Shown piece after piece: positions 26,829-35,336 of a stretch of 64,000 nt of DNA (position 1 is the stretch's first letter; every line of letters starts with the position of its first letter). The stretch is from Amycolatopsis japonica (GTDB lineage: Bacteria > Actinomycetota > Actinomycetes > Mycobacteriales > Pseudonocardiaceae). Position numbers and translations under genes: made by a program. The stretch lies in assembly GCF_000732925.1 (NCBI RefSeq), contig NZ_CP008953.1, forward strand, positions 3,348,001 through 3,412,000. Direction: 5' to 3'. A model generated the notes under the pieces. That model was not told the DNA's origin, did no database searches, and saw nothing but the letters and a program-made list of their open reading frames with translations.

Positions 26829-27269
26829 CTACTTCTCGAAAACGAGGTCGAAATCCTTGCGCCAGGTGGATCCCTGATCCTCGGACGCCTCCCAGCGGCC
26901 CGTGATCCGATCCGGCTCGACCTCCGCGACGAACCGTTGGAACATGTCGGGGTCTTCCCGGCTCAGGCTCCAGTTCGTTCCGTCGAAGGTCATGGCGAAG
27001 ACCCGGCACACACCTCGTTCGTCGTGGTACAGAGCCGTATACGCGTCGCGGGTGTCGCTGCGACCGAGAACCAGGACCATCTCGCTCGCGGCTTGCCCGT
27101 CCTCGCCGTCCATCGTCCAGCGAAGGACCACGAACGCCTCACCGAGCCACTCGATCGTCGCCGAACCCGGCACCTTTCGATCGGGCGGTTCCAGGAACCA
27201 CGCGTCGCTCAGCGTCGTCCGCCACGATCCCACCAGGACGTCCAGCCGTTCCATGGCTTCGTTGCGCAT
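26829..27269 (-). CDS. Hypothetical protein, DUF1579/THAP4-like fold
   Basis: A 146-residue soluble protein. The opening MERLDVLVGSWRTT and the later LGEAFVVLRWTMDG and FVAEVEPDRITGRWEAS segments resemble small beta-barrel proteins of the DUF1579 type, some of which bind lipids or heme. The ATG follows AGGAGG. No cofactor ligand can be assigned from sequence. It is convergent with the beta-helix gene, three bases away. Confidence 0.65.
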   Translation of the reverse strand: MRNEAMERLDVLVGSWRTTLSDAWFLEPPDRKVPGSATIEWLGEAFVVLRWTMDGEDGQAASEMVLVLGRSDTRDAYTALYHDERGVCRVFAMTFDGTNWSLSREDPDMFQRFVAEVEPDRITGRWEASEDQGSTWRKDFDLVFEK

Positions 27270-27341
27270 CGCTGCCTCCTGGCGTGGCCCGGTGATCCGC
27301 CAGCGTAGGCGCAACGCCCGACGAAGTCAGTTTCTTGCCGC

Positions 27342-27746
27342 TCAGGTTCGGCGACGGTCGTAGTCGTCGAAGGCCTCCGCCACGGCGCCGTCCAGGATCA
27401 TGGCCAGCGCGTAGGAAATGGTCCAGATCCATTCGTCGAGACGGGCAGCGTCCGCGGCGCTGATCAGCCCGTTCTGGCCCAGCATGCCATCGGGTGCGAC
27501 ACCCCAAGCTCGCGCGAAATGACACATTCCGACCACGGCCGAGACCACCTCGCGGGGAACGAAGTCGGCCTGTAGTGGTTCGGCGAGAGCCCGCAACGCC
27601 GACATCACTTCGTGGTAGTTCTCCTCGCGCAAGCCGGAGAAGGGACGCAATGACCCGATGAAACCCGTCCGCCAGCGCGGATCGTCCACATCCGGGTGTG
27701 TGCATGAGTGGAACAGGAGGGCTTCGCGGGCATCGGCGGGGGTCAT
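27342..27746 (-). CDS. Hypothetical protein
   Basis: A 134-residue acidic, mostly helical protein without signal peptide or membrane helix. It begins MTPADAREALLFHSC and contains WRTGFIGSLRPFSGL. I do not recognise the family. It is divergent from the small gene at 27848 and lies 72 bases upstream of the DUF1579-like gene on the same strand, so the two may be cotranscribed. Confidence 0.6.
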   Translation of the reverse strand: MTPADAREALLFHSCTHPDVDDPRWRTGFIGSLRPFSGLREENYHEVMSALRALAEPLQADFVPREVVSAVVGMCHFARAWGVAPDGMLGQNGLISAADAARLDEWIWTISYALAMILDGAVAEAFDDYDRRRT

Positions 27747-27847
27747 GAAGCGACGCTAGCGCGAAGGTACGACCACTCATTAGTAAGCATGTGCGTATCA
27801 TAAGCGTGGCGCAGCCATTTCGGACTGAAGCGACGTGAGGAGCGAGC

Positions 27848-28231
27848 ATGATCAGAGGTAAGTGGATGCCCGGCCATGCCGCGGACTTCTCCGGAGACGT
27901 GCTGGTCAGCGTCACCGCGTTGACGCTCGACGACTTCCGGAGCACTCCGGGTGCCTACCGGGCGGGCTACGTGCTCAGCCGCGAGTGGCCCCGGCTGCCC
28001 GGCGCGGTCGGCCAATGGCTGTGGGTGGAACCGTTGCGCCGGCGGCTGGGATCGGTTTCGGTGTGGCGCGACCACGAGGGCTTGCGTGGGTTCGTCGGCT
28101 TGCCCGCCCACGTGGCGATCATGCGGAAGTACCGCGACCTCGGCACCACCCGCGCCACCACCTGGCGCACCGCCGACCTCGATTCGCGGGCCATCTGGCG
28201 AAAAGCGGAGCAGTGGCTGAGGGAGAAGTGA
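27848..28231 (+). CDS. Hypothetical protein, dimeric alpha-beta barrel-like (DUF3291/DUF4188-like)
   Basis: A 127-residue protein that looks like a small antibiotic-monooxygenase-type barrel: LVSVTALTLDDFRSTPGAY, then SVSVWRDHEGLRGFVGLPAH with a conserved histidine, and ATTWRTADLDSRAIW at the end. Similar proteins are annotated as DUF3291 or DUF4188; substrate unknown. The ATG follows TGAGGAGCG. The upstream gap is AT-rich around 27775-27800 and probably holds its promoter. Confidence 0.6.
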   Translation: MIRGKWMPGHAADFSGDVLVSVTALTLDDFRSTPGAYRAGYVLSREWPRLPGAVGQWLWVEPLRRRLGSVSVWRDHEGLRGFVGLPAHVAIMRKYRDLGTTRATTWRTADLDSRAIWRKAEQWLREK

Positions 28232-28277
28232 GGTCACGAACCGCCGCCGGGAACTGCGCCCGGCGGCGGTTTCACGG

Positions 28278-29360
28278 TCACAACGAGGACGAGCAAACCC
28301 GTAGCGGTCCGACACGAGCACCGGCAGGGAAGTTCGTCGCGGCGAAGTTCCAACCGCCGAACGCGTTCGCGGTCGCCTCGGGGTTGTTGGACGACGGAGG
28401 GCCATAGCCCGCGTCGACCATGATCCAGCCCGACCAGGTCACCCCGCCGTCGAACGAGGAGTTGCGCGTGATGGGGCGGAACTGCGCGGGAGCCTCGTCA
28501 CCGCGGGCGAACACGACCAGTTCGCCCGAACTCGTCGCGGCCGCGCCCGGTTCGGACACCGCGCCGCCCCGTGGCGCCCCGAGGTCGAACCACGAGCCCC
28601 AGGACGAGCCGTTGTAGCTGATCCCCGCGACTCGCGAGTTGGTCGTCCGCACGAACACGTCGACCAGTCCCGGCCCCCGCGAGACGGCGATCGGGTCGAC
28701 GGCGAACCTGCCGCCGAGCCCGACCCAGTTGCTCCAGCCGGCCCCGACCCGTTCCAGGTAGTACAGGTCGTTCGCCTGGCCCCTGGTGACGACCGCGACA
28801 TGGCCCGGCCGCGAGGAGACCCCGATCGGGCTGGACGTCAGCACGCCGCCGAGGCTGGTGTGCGGGCCCCACACGCCGTTCACGTATTCGCGGTACCACA
28901 GTTGTTTGTTGGAGCCTCGATAGAAGACGATGAGATGCCCGGGCCCGGCCGAAACCGCGTGCGGGTTCCAGGTGATGACCCCGCCGAGGTTCTGCCAGCC
29001 GGACGACACCCCGTTCTCGAATTGCATGAAGTACAGCGCGTCGTCGGCGCCACGGACGAATACCGCCGAATGTCCAGGGCCCCACGAGACGGCGCCCGGC
29101 TCGGAGCGGGACACCCCGCCGAGGTTCTCGGCGCTGATCACCCCGTTCGTGCGCGGATCCACCTGAGTGCGGAAGACGTTGCCGGACGAGCTGACCTGGA
29201 AGATGTCCAGCGGCCCGTTCGGCATCGAGGCCAGACCTGGATCGATGTTGCCGCCCCGGCTGAGTTCGGCGCACCCGACGGCGGCGTTCGCCATCGCCGG
29301 GCACAGCATGGTGGCGGCCACTACGGCGACCATCGCGGAAAGCTTCCTCAATGCGCGCAA
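28278..29360 (-). CDS. Secreted PLL-type beta-propeller lectin
   Basis: A 360-residue exported protein. The signal peptide runs LRKLSAMVAVVAATMLCPAMANA with cleavage before AVGC. The mature part has five to six blades of about 45 residues, each with a pattern like PGHxxVFxRGxxxxLYY followed by GxWSxWxxLGG, as in the PLL/bangle lectins that bind fucose and related sugars. TTG is chosen as start because GGGAGG lies just upstream and the signal peptide then begins correctly; an upstream ATG at 29432 would place 24 extra residues before it. The protein probably acts outside the cell or on its surface; ligand unknown. Confidence 0.78.
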   Translation of the reverse strand: MRALRKLSAMVAVVAATMLCPAMANAAVGCAELSRGGNIDPGLASMPNGPLDIFQVSSSGNVFRTQVDPRTNGVISAENLGGVSRSEPGAVSWGPGHSAVFVRGADDALYFMQFENGVSSGWQNLGGVITWNPHAVSAGPGHLIVFYRGSNKQLWYREYVNGVWGPHTSLGGVLTSSPIGVSSRPGHVAVVTRGQANDLYYLERVGAGWSNWVGLGGRFAVDPIAVSRGPGLVDVFVRTTNSRVAGISYNGSSWGSWFDLGAPRGGAVSEPGAAATSSGELVVFARGDEAPAQFRPITRNSSFDGGVTWSGWIMVDAGYGPPSSNNPEATANAFGGWNFAATNFPAGARVGPLRVCSSSL

Positions 29361-29486
29361 GTTCCCTCCCTGCGTCGAAGAGATCGAGAGGGAATCCTGA
29401 CCGGCGGCACGACACGAGACTGTTGTGGACATGTTGTGGTGGCCCGCGGAACCGTCAGGTGCCGCGGCCTATCGTCAGCCGGACGG

Positions 29487-29879
29487 TCACGTCTTCGACA
29501 GCGGCGCGGCCCGGTCGGCCAGCGGGCCACCGGCGTGCAGAAGTGTCTCCAGCGATCGGAGCGGCTCGGGAAGGACGGTGTACCAGCTCCAGGTGCCGCG
29601 TCGTTCCCGATCGAGGATGCCTGCCGCGACCAGAACGCGGAGATGATGACTCAGTGACGGCTGCGGCATGTCGAACTCTTCGGCGAGATCGCAGAAGCAG
29701 GCTTCGCCGCCGGGTGAATGACGGACCAGCGACAGCAGCCTGATCCGGATCGGATCCGAGAGGGCCTTGAACAACTTCGCCGCCTGCTCGGCCTCGTCCT
29801 GGGCGATGACCGCCGCGGGCTCGGCCATCAGCAGGGTGATGGGCACCGGCTTCCGGCCGCGCCCGTGCTCCGTCGCCAT
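29487..29879 (-). CDS. arsR: ArsR-family arsenical repressor
   Basis: A 130-residue winged-helix repressor of the ArsR/SmtB family. The metal site is the pair C61 and C63 (EACFCDL) in the helix before the recognition helix (MPQPSLSHHLRVL), as in arsenite-sensing ArsR proteins. Binding of As(III) or Sb(III) should release the repressor from DNA. The ATG has GAGGAGG upstream; earlier codons in frame give a non-ArsR N-terminus. It is divergent from arsC, and a GAATC-TG-GATTC palindrome overlapping the arsC -10 box is a likely operator. Confidence 0.9.
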   Translation of the reverse strand: MATEHGRGRKPVPITLLMAEPAAVIAQDEAEQAAKLFKALSDPIRIRLLSLVRHSPGGEACFCDLAEEFDMPQPSLSHHLRVLVAAGILDRERRGTWSWYTVLPEPLRSLETLLHAGGPLADRAAPLSKT

Positions 29880-29928
29880 GTGTCCTCCTCGGTCGGAGTG
29901 ACCTTCGACGGCGAGCGTACCCGGTGGA

Positions 29929-29965
29929 TTGACAAATATCGATGCAAGTCCTTGAATCTGGATTC
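29929..29965 (+). promoter_or_regulatory. arsC promoter and ArsR operator candidate
   Basis: TTGACA (29929-29934), 17 bases and TTGAAT (29952-29957) form a good promoter for arsC-acr3. GAATC-TG-GATTC (29954-29965) is an inverted repeat overlapping the -10 box, so ArsR bound here would block transcription. Confidence 0.6.
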
Positions 29966-30005
29966 GTGGACTTCGATCCAGTCGAACGCCGAGAGGACTC
30001 CGCCG

Positions 30006-30410
30006 ATGACCCGCACACCCGAGGTGTTGTTCGTCTGCGTGCACAACGCCGGTCGTTCACAGATGGCCGCGGCGTTGCTGCAGCACTACTCGCTCGGCCG
30101 GATCATTGTCCGGTCCGCTGGTTCGGAGCCCGCCGCGATGGTGAACCCGGCCGCGGCCGCGGCGCTCGCGGAGTGGGGCTTGGATATCACCGCCGAGGTG
30201 CCGAGCAAGCTGTCCACCGAGGACGTCGAGGCATCCGACGTGGTGATCACCATGGGCTGTGGGGACACCTGTCCGGTGTTCCCCGGAAAGCGGTACCTGG
30301 ACTGGCCCCTTGAAGACCCGGCGGGGCAGGGCTTGGACGCCGTCCGTCCGATCCGGGACGAGATCGACCGCCGCGTCCGCGGCCTGGTCGCCGAAATCCT
30401 CGACGCCTGA
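30006..30410 (+). CDS. arsC: Arsenate reductase, low-molecular-weight phosphatase type
   Basis: A 134-residue enzyme that reduces arsenate to arsenite for export. The phosphatase-type loop is C11-V-H-N-A-G-R17-S, and further cysteines lie in MGCGDTCPVFPGKRY near residue 85. Actinobacterial enzymes of this class use mycothiol/mycoredoxin or thioredoxin as reductant; sequence alone does not say which. The ATG follows GAGAGGA. The arsenite exporter gene starts 30 bases downstream, so the two form an operon. Confidence 0.93.
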   Translation: MTRTPEVLFVCVHNAGRSQMAAALLQHYSLGRIIVRSAGSEPAAMVNPAAAAALAEWGLDITAEVPSKLSTEDVEASDVVITMGCGDTCPVFPGKRYLDWPLEDPAGQGLDAVRPIRDEIDRRVRGLVAEILDA

Positions 30411-30439
30411 ACGACTTCCCGGAGCCAGGAGGCCCCAAC

Positions 30440-31513
30440 GTGACGCTTGCCGCCGACGAGCCCGACGTCCTGCGCAAACTGTCCTTTTTGGACCGTTATC
30501 TGCCGGCTTGGATCATCGTCGCGATGGGTGCCGGGCTGCTGCTGGGCAGCGTGATCCCCGGTCTGCGGGAAGTGCTGGACGCGGTGAAGATCGGGCAGGT
30601 GTCGCTGCCGATCGCGCTCGGGCTGTTGCTGATGATGTACCCGGTGCTGGCGAAGGTCCGCTACGACCGGCTCGGCGCGGTGACCAAGGACCGGCGCACG
30701 ATGGTGCTTTCCTTGGTGTTGAACTGGATTCTCGGCCCGGCGCTGATGTTCGCGCTCGCCTGGCTGATGCTGCCGGACCTTCCCGAATACCGGACCGGCC
30801 TGATCATCGTCGGTCTCGCCCGGTGCATCGCGATGGTGATCATCTGGAACGACCTCGCCTGCGGTGATCGCGAGGCCGCGGCGGTGCTGGTCGCGGTGAA
30901 CTCGGTCTTCCAGGTGCTGATGTTCGGGGTGCTCGGCTGGTTCTACCTGGACCTGCTGCCCGGCTGGCTCGGTCTGGACACCTCGAGCGTCGACTTCTCA
31001 CCGTGGGAAATCGCGCTCAGCGTCGTCGTTTTCCTCGGCATCCCGCTCGCCGCGGGCTATCTGTCCCGCCGCGCGGGGGAGCGGAACAAGGGCCGTGAGT
31101 GGTACGAGGGCACGTTCCTGCCGAAGATCGGCCCGGTCGCGTTGTACGGCCTGTTGTTCACCATCGTGATCCTGTTCGCCCTGCAAGGGGAGACCATCAC
31201 GTCCCGGCCTCTCGACGTCGCCCGGATCGCCTTGCCGCTGCTTGCCTACTTCGCCGTCATGTGGACCAGCGGATATCTGCTGGGCAAGGCGTCCGGGCTG
31301 TCCTACGAACGCACCACGACACTGGCGTTCACCGCCGCGGGCAACAACTTCGAACTCGCGATCGCCGTCGCCATCGGCGTTTTCGGCGTGACGTCGGGCC
31401 AGGCGCTCGCCGGGGTCGTCGGACCGCTGATCGAGGTCCCGGTGCTGGTCGCCCTGGTGTACGTGAGTCTCCGGCTGCGGAAACGCTGGACCACGAAAGC
31501 CCCGGTGGGGTGA
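30440..31513 (+). CDS. acr3: Arsenite exporter Acr3
   Basis: A 357-residue ten-helix membrane protein of the Acr3 family of the bile/arsenite/riboflavin transporter superfamily. It expels arsenite with the proton gradient. The conserved functional cysteine is C129 in VGLARCIAMV, and the conserved glutamate lies in TAAGNNFELAIA. The GTG follows AGGAGG and is in an operon with arsC. The island is completed by a flavoprotein and an ArsR-GNAT fusion downstream. Confidence 0.93.
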   Translation: MTLAADEPDVLRKLSFLDRYLPAWIIVAMGAGLLLGSVIPGLREVLDAVKIGQVSLPIALGLLLMMYPVLAKVRYDRLGAVTKDRRTMVLSLVLNWILGPALMFALAWLMLPDLPEYRTGLIIVGLARCIAMVIIWNDLACGDREAAAVLVAVNSVFQVLMFGVLGWFYLDLLPGWLGLDTSSVDFSPWEIALSVVVFLGIPLAAGYLSRRAGERNKGREWYEGTFLPKIGPVALYGLLFTIVILFALQGETITSRPLDVARIALPLLAYFAVMWTSGYLLGKASGLSYERTTTLAFTAAGNNFELAIAVAIGVFGVTSGQALAGVVGPLIEVPVLVALVYVSLRLRKRWTTKAPVG

Positions 31514-31534
31514 TCGGAACCGCGCGGGCGAGGG

Positions 31535-32854
31535 TCACGACCGTGTCAGGACCTCCGTCTCCGGCGTGACGCAGCATCCACCGGACGCCGCGTCGTCAGG
31601 CTCGTCGAACAGCCCGGCGCCGCCGCATACGCCGGTTTCGGCCATGTGCAATTCGATGCGCGTCGCCGCTTCGTGGTCACCGGCGAGTTCGGCGGCGATG
31701 CTGCGGACCTGTTCGTAACCGGTCATGGCGAGGAAAGTCGGCGCTCGGCCGTAGCTCTTCATCCCGGCCAGGTAGAAGTCCTTCTCCGGGTGGGCGAGTT
31801 CCTTCGCGCCGTGCGGGTAGACGGTTCCGCAGGAATGCACGTTCGGATCGATCAGCGGCGCGAGGGCGACCGGCGCCTGCAGGGTCGGGTCCAGCTCCAG
31901 CCGGAGCTCCGACAACCAGGTCAGGTCCGGCCGGAACCCGGACAGCGTCACCACTTCGTCGACGTGCTCGATCCGCTGGCCCGCGGAGGAGATCAGCGCG
32001 AGCCTCCCCGCGTCGTCGCGTTCGAGCGCTTCTGTGCGGAATCCGGTCACGACGTCGATCAGCCCGGACTTCACGGCCTCCTGAGCCCGCAGGCCGAGCG
32101 CTCCCCGCGCCGGGAGCTGGTCGGCATCGCCGCCGCCGAAGGTGTTGCCGACCGACCCGCGGCGCAACACCCAGCTGATCCGCGTACCGGGCGCGTCTTT
32201 CGTGAGCCCGGACAACGCGACCAGTGCGGTCAGCGCCGAGTGTCCGCTCCCCGCGACCACCACGTGTCCGCCCGCGTACCGGTTCCGCACCGCCGGGTCG
32301 CCCAGATCCGGTACGCGGTAGGCGATCCGGTCCGCCGCCGCTCGTTCGCCGATGGCGGGAAGTCCTTCCCCGCCAAGGGGATTCGGCGTCGACCAGGTCC
32401 CCGAAGCGTCGATGACCGCCCGTGCCGCGATCCGCTCTTCCGAGCCGTCCCCGGCGCGGACATGCACGGTGAACGGCTCCGTGTCGCGGCCGCCGTCCAC
32501 GACCCGATCCCGGCCTCGCCGCGCGACACCGACCACCTCGGCATCGAACCGCACCCGATGGCCGAGCGCCGTCGCCAGGGGTCGCAGATAACGCTCGGCC
32601 CACTCCGAGCCCGTCGGATACGCCTCATCATCGGGTCGCGCCCAGCCGGTGTCCTCCAGCAACCGCCCGGCCGCCGGAGCCACGAGCTCGGACCAGGCCG
32701 AGAACAACCGCACGTGATTCCACTCGGCGACTCCCGCGCCCGCCCCCGCGCCGCGTTCCAGCACCAGTGGCTCGAAACCCCGCTCCACCAGCTCGGCGGC
32801 CGCCGCCAACCCCACCGGTCCCGCGCCGATCACCACGACAGGCAGCTCGTTCAT
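31535..32854 (-). CDS. ArsO-like flavin-dependent oxidoreductase
   Basis: A 439-residue flavoprotein with two dinucleotide-binding motifs: GAGPVGLAAA at residues 9-18 for FAD and AGSGHSALTALVAL near residue 215 for NAD(P)H. It is similar in size and context to ArsO, the putative flavin-binding monooxygenase of Streptomyces arsenic clusters. The C-terminal tail has a cysteine group (VCGG, then GGCCVT) that could bind arsenic. ATG codons at 32860 and 32854 are both possible; the second has AAAGG nine bases upstream. It is divergent from the ArsR-GNAT gene, which probably regulates it. Its reaction is unproven. Confidence 0.75.
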   Translation of the reverse strand: MNELPVVVIGAGPVGLAAAAELVERGFEPLVLERGAGAGAGVAEWNHVRLFSAWSELVAPAAGRLLEDTGWARPDDEAYPTGSEWAERYLRPLATALGHRVRFDAEVVGVARRGRDRVVDGGRDTEPFTVHVRAGDGSEERIAARAVIDASGTWSTPNPLGGEGLPAIGERAAADRIAYRVPDLGDPAVRNRYAGGHVVVAGSGHSALTALVALSGLTKDAPGTRISWVLRRGSVGNTFGGGDADQLPARGALGLRAQEAVKSGLIDVVTGFRTEALERDDAGRLALISSAGQRIEHVDEVVTLSGFRPDLTWLSELRLELDPTLQAPVALAPLIDPNVHSCGTVYPHGAKELAHPEKDFYLAGMKSYGRAPTFLAMTGYEQVRSIAAELAGDHEAATRIELHMAETGVCGGAGLFDEPDDAASGGCCVTPETEVLTRS

Positions 32855-32914
32855 CCCCATGCACCTTTCATCGATCTGTCTCGATTGAAGCGATGCGGGG
32901 ACTCTATCGACCGC

Positions 32915-32950
32915 GATCGATTGACGCAACCATCGATTCCGGTCGATACT
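32915..32950 (+). promoter_or_regulatory. Divergent regulatory region with ATCGAT repeats
   Basis: ATCGAT occurs at 32916-32921 and 32932-32937, and related GATCGA, TCGATT and GGTCGAT sequences surround them. TTGACG (32921-32926), 18 bases and GATACT (32945-32950) form a promoter whose start would fall at the ATG at 32958. The repeats probably bind the ArsR-GNAT protein. Confidence 0.5.
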
Positions 32951-32957
32951 GGGCGGC

Positions 32958-33764
32958 ATGACCACGGTTGTGCCCGTCCTCCTGCCCGAGCGTGAAGCCA
33001 CGACTTACGCCGGCTGGTTCGCCTGTCTCGCCGAGCCCATGCGGGTCAAACTCCTGCACGCGGTCGCGACCTCGCCACGTGGCCTGACCGTCGGCGCGCT
33101 CACGGAGATCCTCGGAACCAGCCAGTCGACGTGCTCCCACCACGTCCGAAAACTGGCCGAGGTCGGCTTCCTGCACCTGCGCAAGGAAGGCACGGCCACG
33201 GTCGTGACGATCAACCAGGCCTGCTGCAGCGGGCTGCCGCACGCCGCCGACGCCGTGATGGGCCTCCTCGCCCCGCGTCCGTGCTGTCCGGAGAACCTGC
33301 CGGAAGACGTCGTCGTCCGCGCGCTGCGCGACGGCGACCGGGACTCGGTCCGCCGGATCCATGGTGAAGGAATCGCCACCTTCAAAGCCGAGGTTCCCAG
33401 TCGCGAAACCTTTGGCCACCGATGGGTCGCCGAGATCGGCGGCGAGGTCGTCGGCTGGGCGGTCGCAGTTCCGGTTTCGGAACACGAGTGCTATCGGGGA
33501 GTCGCCGAGACATCCGTCCATGTCGCTGAAAGTCACCGTGGCCGCGGCGTGGGTAAAGCCTTGATGCACAAGCAAGTCACGGAGGCCGACGCGGCCGGGC
33601 TCTGGACACTGCAGACCTCGGTCTTCACCGATGACCGCGCCTCCATCGCCCTGCATCAGAGTGCCGGCTATCGCACCGTCGGCATCCGCGAGCGCATCGT
33701 CCGACGCGACGGCGCTTGGCAGGACGCCGTCTTCCTGGAACGCCGCGGCCCGGTCACCGCCTAG
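32958..33764 (+). CDS. ArsR-GNAT fusion protein (arsenic regulator with ArsN-like acetyltransferase)
   Basis: A 268-residue two-domain protein. Residues 15-85 are an ArsR winged helix (TSQSTCSHHVRKLAEVGFL is the recognition region), followed by two cysteine pairs (QACCSG and PRPCCPEN) that could bind As(III). Residues 115-265 are a GNAT acetyltransferase with the acetyl-CoA loop RGRGVGKAL and SVFTDDRASIALHQSAGYR, close in pattern to phosphinothricin/ArsN-type acetyltransferases. ArsN1 inactivates the arsenical antibiotic arsinothricin, so this fusion may sense and detoxify an organoarsenical. The transcript is probably leaderless, with a -10 box seven bases upstream. The combined role is inference. 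Confidence 0.82.
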   Translation: MTTVVPVLLPEREATTYAGWFACLAEPMRVKLLHAVATSPRGLTVGALTEILGTSQSTCSHHVRKLAEVGFLHLRKEGTATVVTINQACCSGLPHAADAVMGLLAPRPCCPENLPEDVVVRALRDGDRDSVRRIHGEGIATFKAEVPSRETFGHRWVAEIGGEVVGWAVAVPVSEHECYRGVAETSVHVAESHRGRGVGKALMHKQVTEADAAGLWTLQTSVFTDDRASIALHQSAGYRTVGIRERIVRRDGAWQDAVFLERRGPVTA

Positions 33765-33773
33765 AGTGGGTTC

Positions 33774-34010
33774 ATGAGTGACCCGGAGCAGCTGGCCCGT
33801 GCGTTGCGGACCACGGCCAGGAACGCCGCGACCACCGCCCTGCGCGAGGGGCTCGAAGACATCGAAGAGCGCCACAGCCGGCGCGTCGCCGACGACGTCG
33901 CCGGCCTGATCGACGTCGACGGCGTTTTCACCGGGCTGCGGGAAACCGAGATCCCGCGGCGAAGCGATGACGACGAGCCGTGGGAGTTCAAACGGGAGTC
34001 CTTGACCTGA
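33774..34010 (+). CDS. Small hypothetical protein
   Basis: A 78-residue charged protein with no membrane segment, beginning MSDPEQLARALRTTARNAATTAL, a likely amphipathic helix. It starts nine bases after the ArsR-GNAT stop and may be cotranscribed with it. I do not recognise a family. Its stop lies six bases from the convergent DUF4474-like gene. Confidence 0.55.
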   Translation: MSDPEQLARALRTTARNAATTALREGLEDIEERHSRRVADDVAGLIDVDGVFTGLRETEIPRRSDDDEPWEFKRESLT

Positions 34011-34016
34011 GCGGGG

Positions 34017-35336
34017 TCACTTTTCCCAGGTGTAGCTCAGGGCCGGTGGGACGTCGGTCGTCTTGGTGACGGTGAGGTGCTGGTCGGGGTGCGCGGCGGC
34101 CCACCGGGTCATCTCGTCGTAGAGCTGGTCGCGCAGGCCTGCGTCCCGCACCTCGATCGTGGCGCGCTGGGCCAGTTGGCTCGGATCGACGTTCGGGTCG
34201 GTGCGGATCCCCAGGTTCCAGAAGTGCTTCTTGTCGCTGCCGTCGGCGCCTTGGCCGTCGTTGGTGAAGTAGACCTCGTCGGTGGTCTTGTCGTAGATCG
34301 TCTGGGTCACCTTGATCTGGTCGTCGCCCTGGGCGGCGTTGAAGTAGCCGGACGGGTCCGAGGAGCCCGGTTCGCGGGTGTAGAACCCGACTTCGCCGCC
34401 GAACGCGCCGCCGAATCCGTAACCGCCCTTCCACAGCTCCAGCCGGTATTGCTTTCCGGTCTTCGGGTCGGTGAACTCCATGTTGTCGCCGTCGTCGCCG
34501 GTCTTGTCGAGGTTCGCGCCGATGAGCTTTTCGAGCTTGTCGTACAAGTCGTGCCAGCCGAGGAAACTCTGTACCGAGTGTTCGCCGGTGGTGTAGTAGT
34601 CGCCGTCCGCGACGTATTTGAAGCCGAGGTAGTCGTAGATCTTCTGCGCGATCTCGCGGTTCTGCAGGAGCAGTTCCCAGTTACCGGTCAGCAGGGCGGC
34701 CTTGAGTCTCGGATCGTTCTTCACCAGCTCGGCGAAACCCGGGATCTCACGCAGCATGATCGCGGCGATCTCGGCGAGGTTCCGCTTTCCCGAGCCCGCG
34801 AGTTCCCATATCTGGCCCGTTTTGTTCCGCAGCTTCAGGCCTTCGGCGAGCAGGACCGCGTCGTAGCCGAGGATGACCCTCTCCAAGTCGGCGAGTACGA
34901 CGAGTGCCCGCGCTTTGATCGCCTTGTCCTGTGCCCAGGCGAAGACGATGTTGCCCTTTCCGTGCGAGAGGTCGTTCCAGACGCCGTCCAGCTTCTGCCG
35001 CAGGGATTCGGCGTCCGCGAGGTGACTGCGGGCGTCGCCCTGTGCCTTGGCCAGCGCGTCGCGGACCACCTCGAACGACTTCGCGGACTCTTCGAGATCC
35101 TGGGCCTGGTCGTCACGGTTCTTCTTGAAGTCCGCGAGCGAGGCGAGCGCCGACTCACCGGCTCCGCCTTGCCATCCTTCGGCCAGCTGAACGCGGACTG
35201 CTTCGACCAGCGATTTGGCGTCCAGCACGGCTTCCTTGGTGGCCCGGCACGCCCGCGCCCGGTCGTCGAGGTCGGTCGTGCTGCCTTTGGCGACCTGGTC
35301 GTGGAGCCGGCGGATCTTGTCGAAGACCGAGCTCAC
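34017..35336 (-). CDS. Type VII-like effector candidate with C-terminal DUF4474-like domain
   Basis: A 439-residue protein without a Sec signal. Residues 1-150 are helical and coiled-coil-like (FDKIRRLHDQVAKG, then AKSLVEAVRVQLAEGWQGGAGESAL), resembling the WXG/LXG targeting region of type VII substrates. Residues 250-360 contain FLGWHDLYDKLEKLIG and LELWKGGYGFGGAFGGEVGFYTR, which match the DUF4474 pattern found in polymorphic toxin-like and secreted proteins. The GTG overlaps the stop of the small upstream ESX-like gene (GTGA). The activity of DUF4474 is unknown, so toxin, enzyme or structural roles remain open. Confidence 0.7.
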   Translation of the reverse strand: MSSVFDKIRRLHDQVAKGSTTDLDDRARACRATKEAVLDAKSLVEAVRVQLAEGWQGGAGESALASLADFKKNRDDQAQDLEESAKSFEVVRDALAKAQGDARSHLADAESLRQKLDGVWNDLSHGKGNIVFAWAQDKAIKARALVVLADLERVILGYDAVLLAEGLKLRNKTGQIWELAGSGKRNLAEIAAIMLREIPGFAELVKNDPRLKAALLTGNWELLLQNREIAQKIYDYLGFKYVADGDYYTTGEHSVQSFLGWHDLYDKLEKLIGANLDKTGDDGDNMEFTDPKTGKQYRLELWKGGYGFGGAFGGEVGFYTREPGSSDPSGYFNAAQGDDQIKVTQTIYDKTTDEVYFTNDGQGADGSDKKHFWNLGIRTDPNVDPSQLAQRATIEVRDAGLRDQLYDEMTRWAAAHPDQHLTVTKTTDVPPALSYTWEK

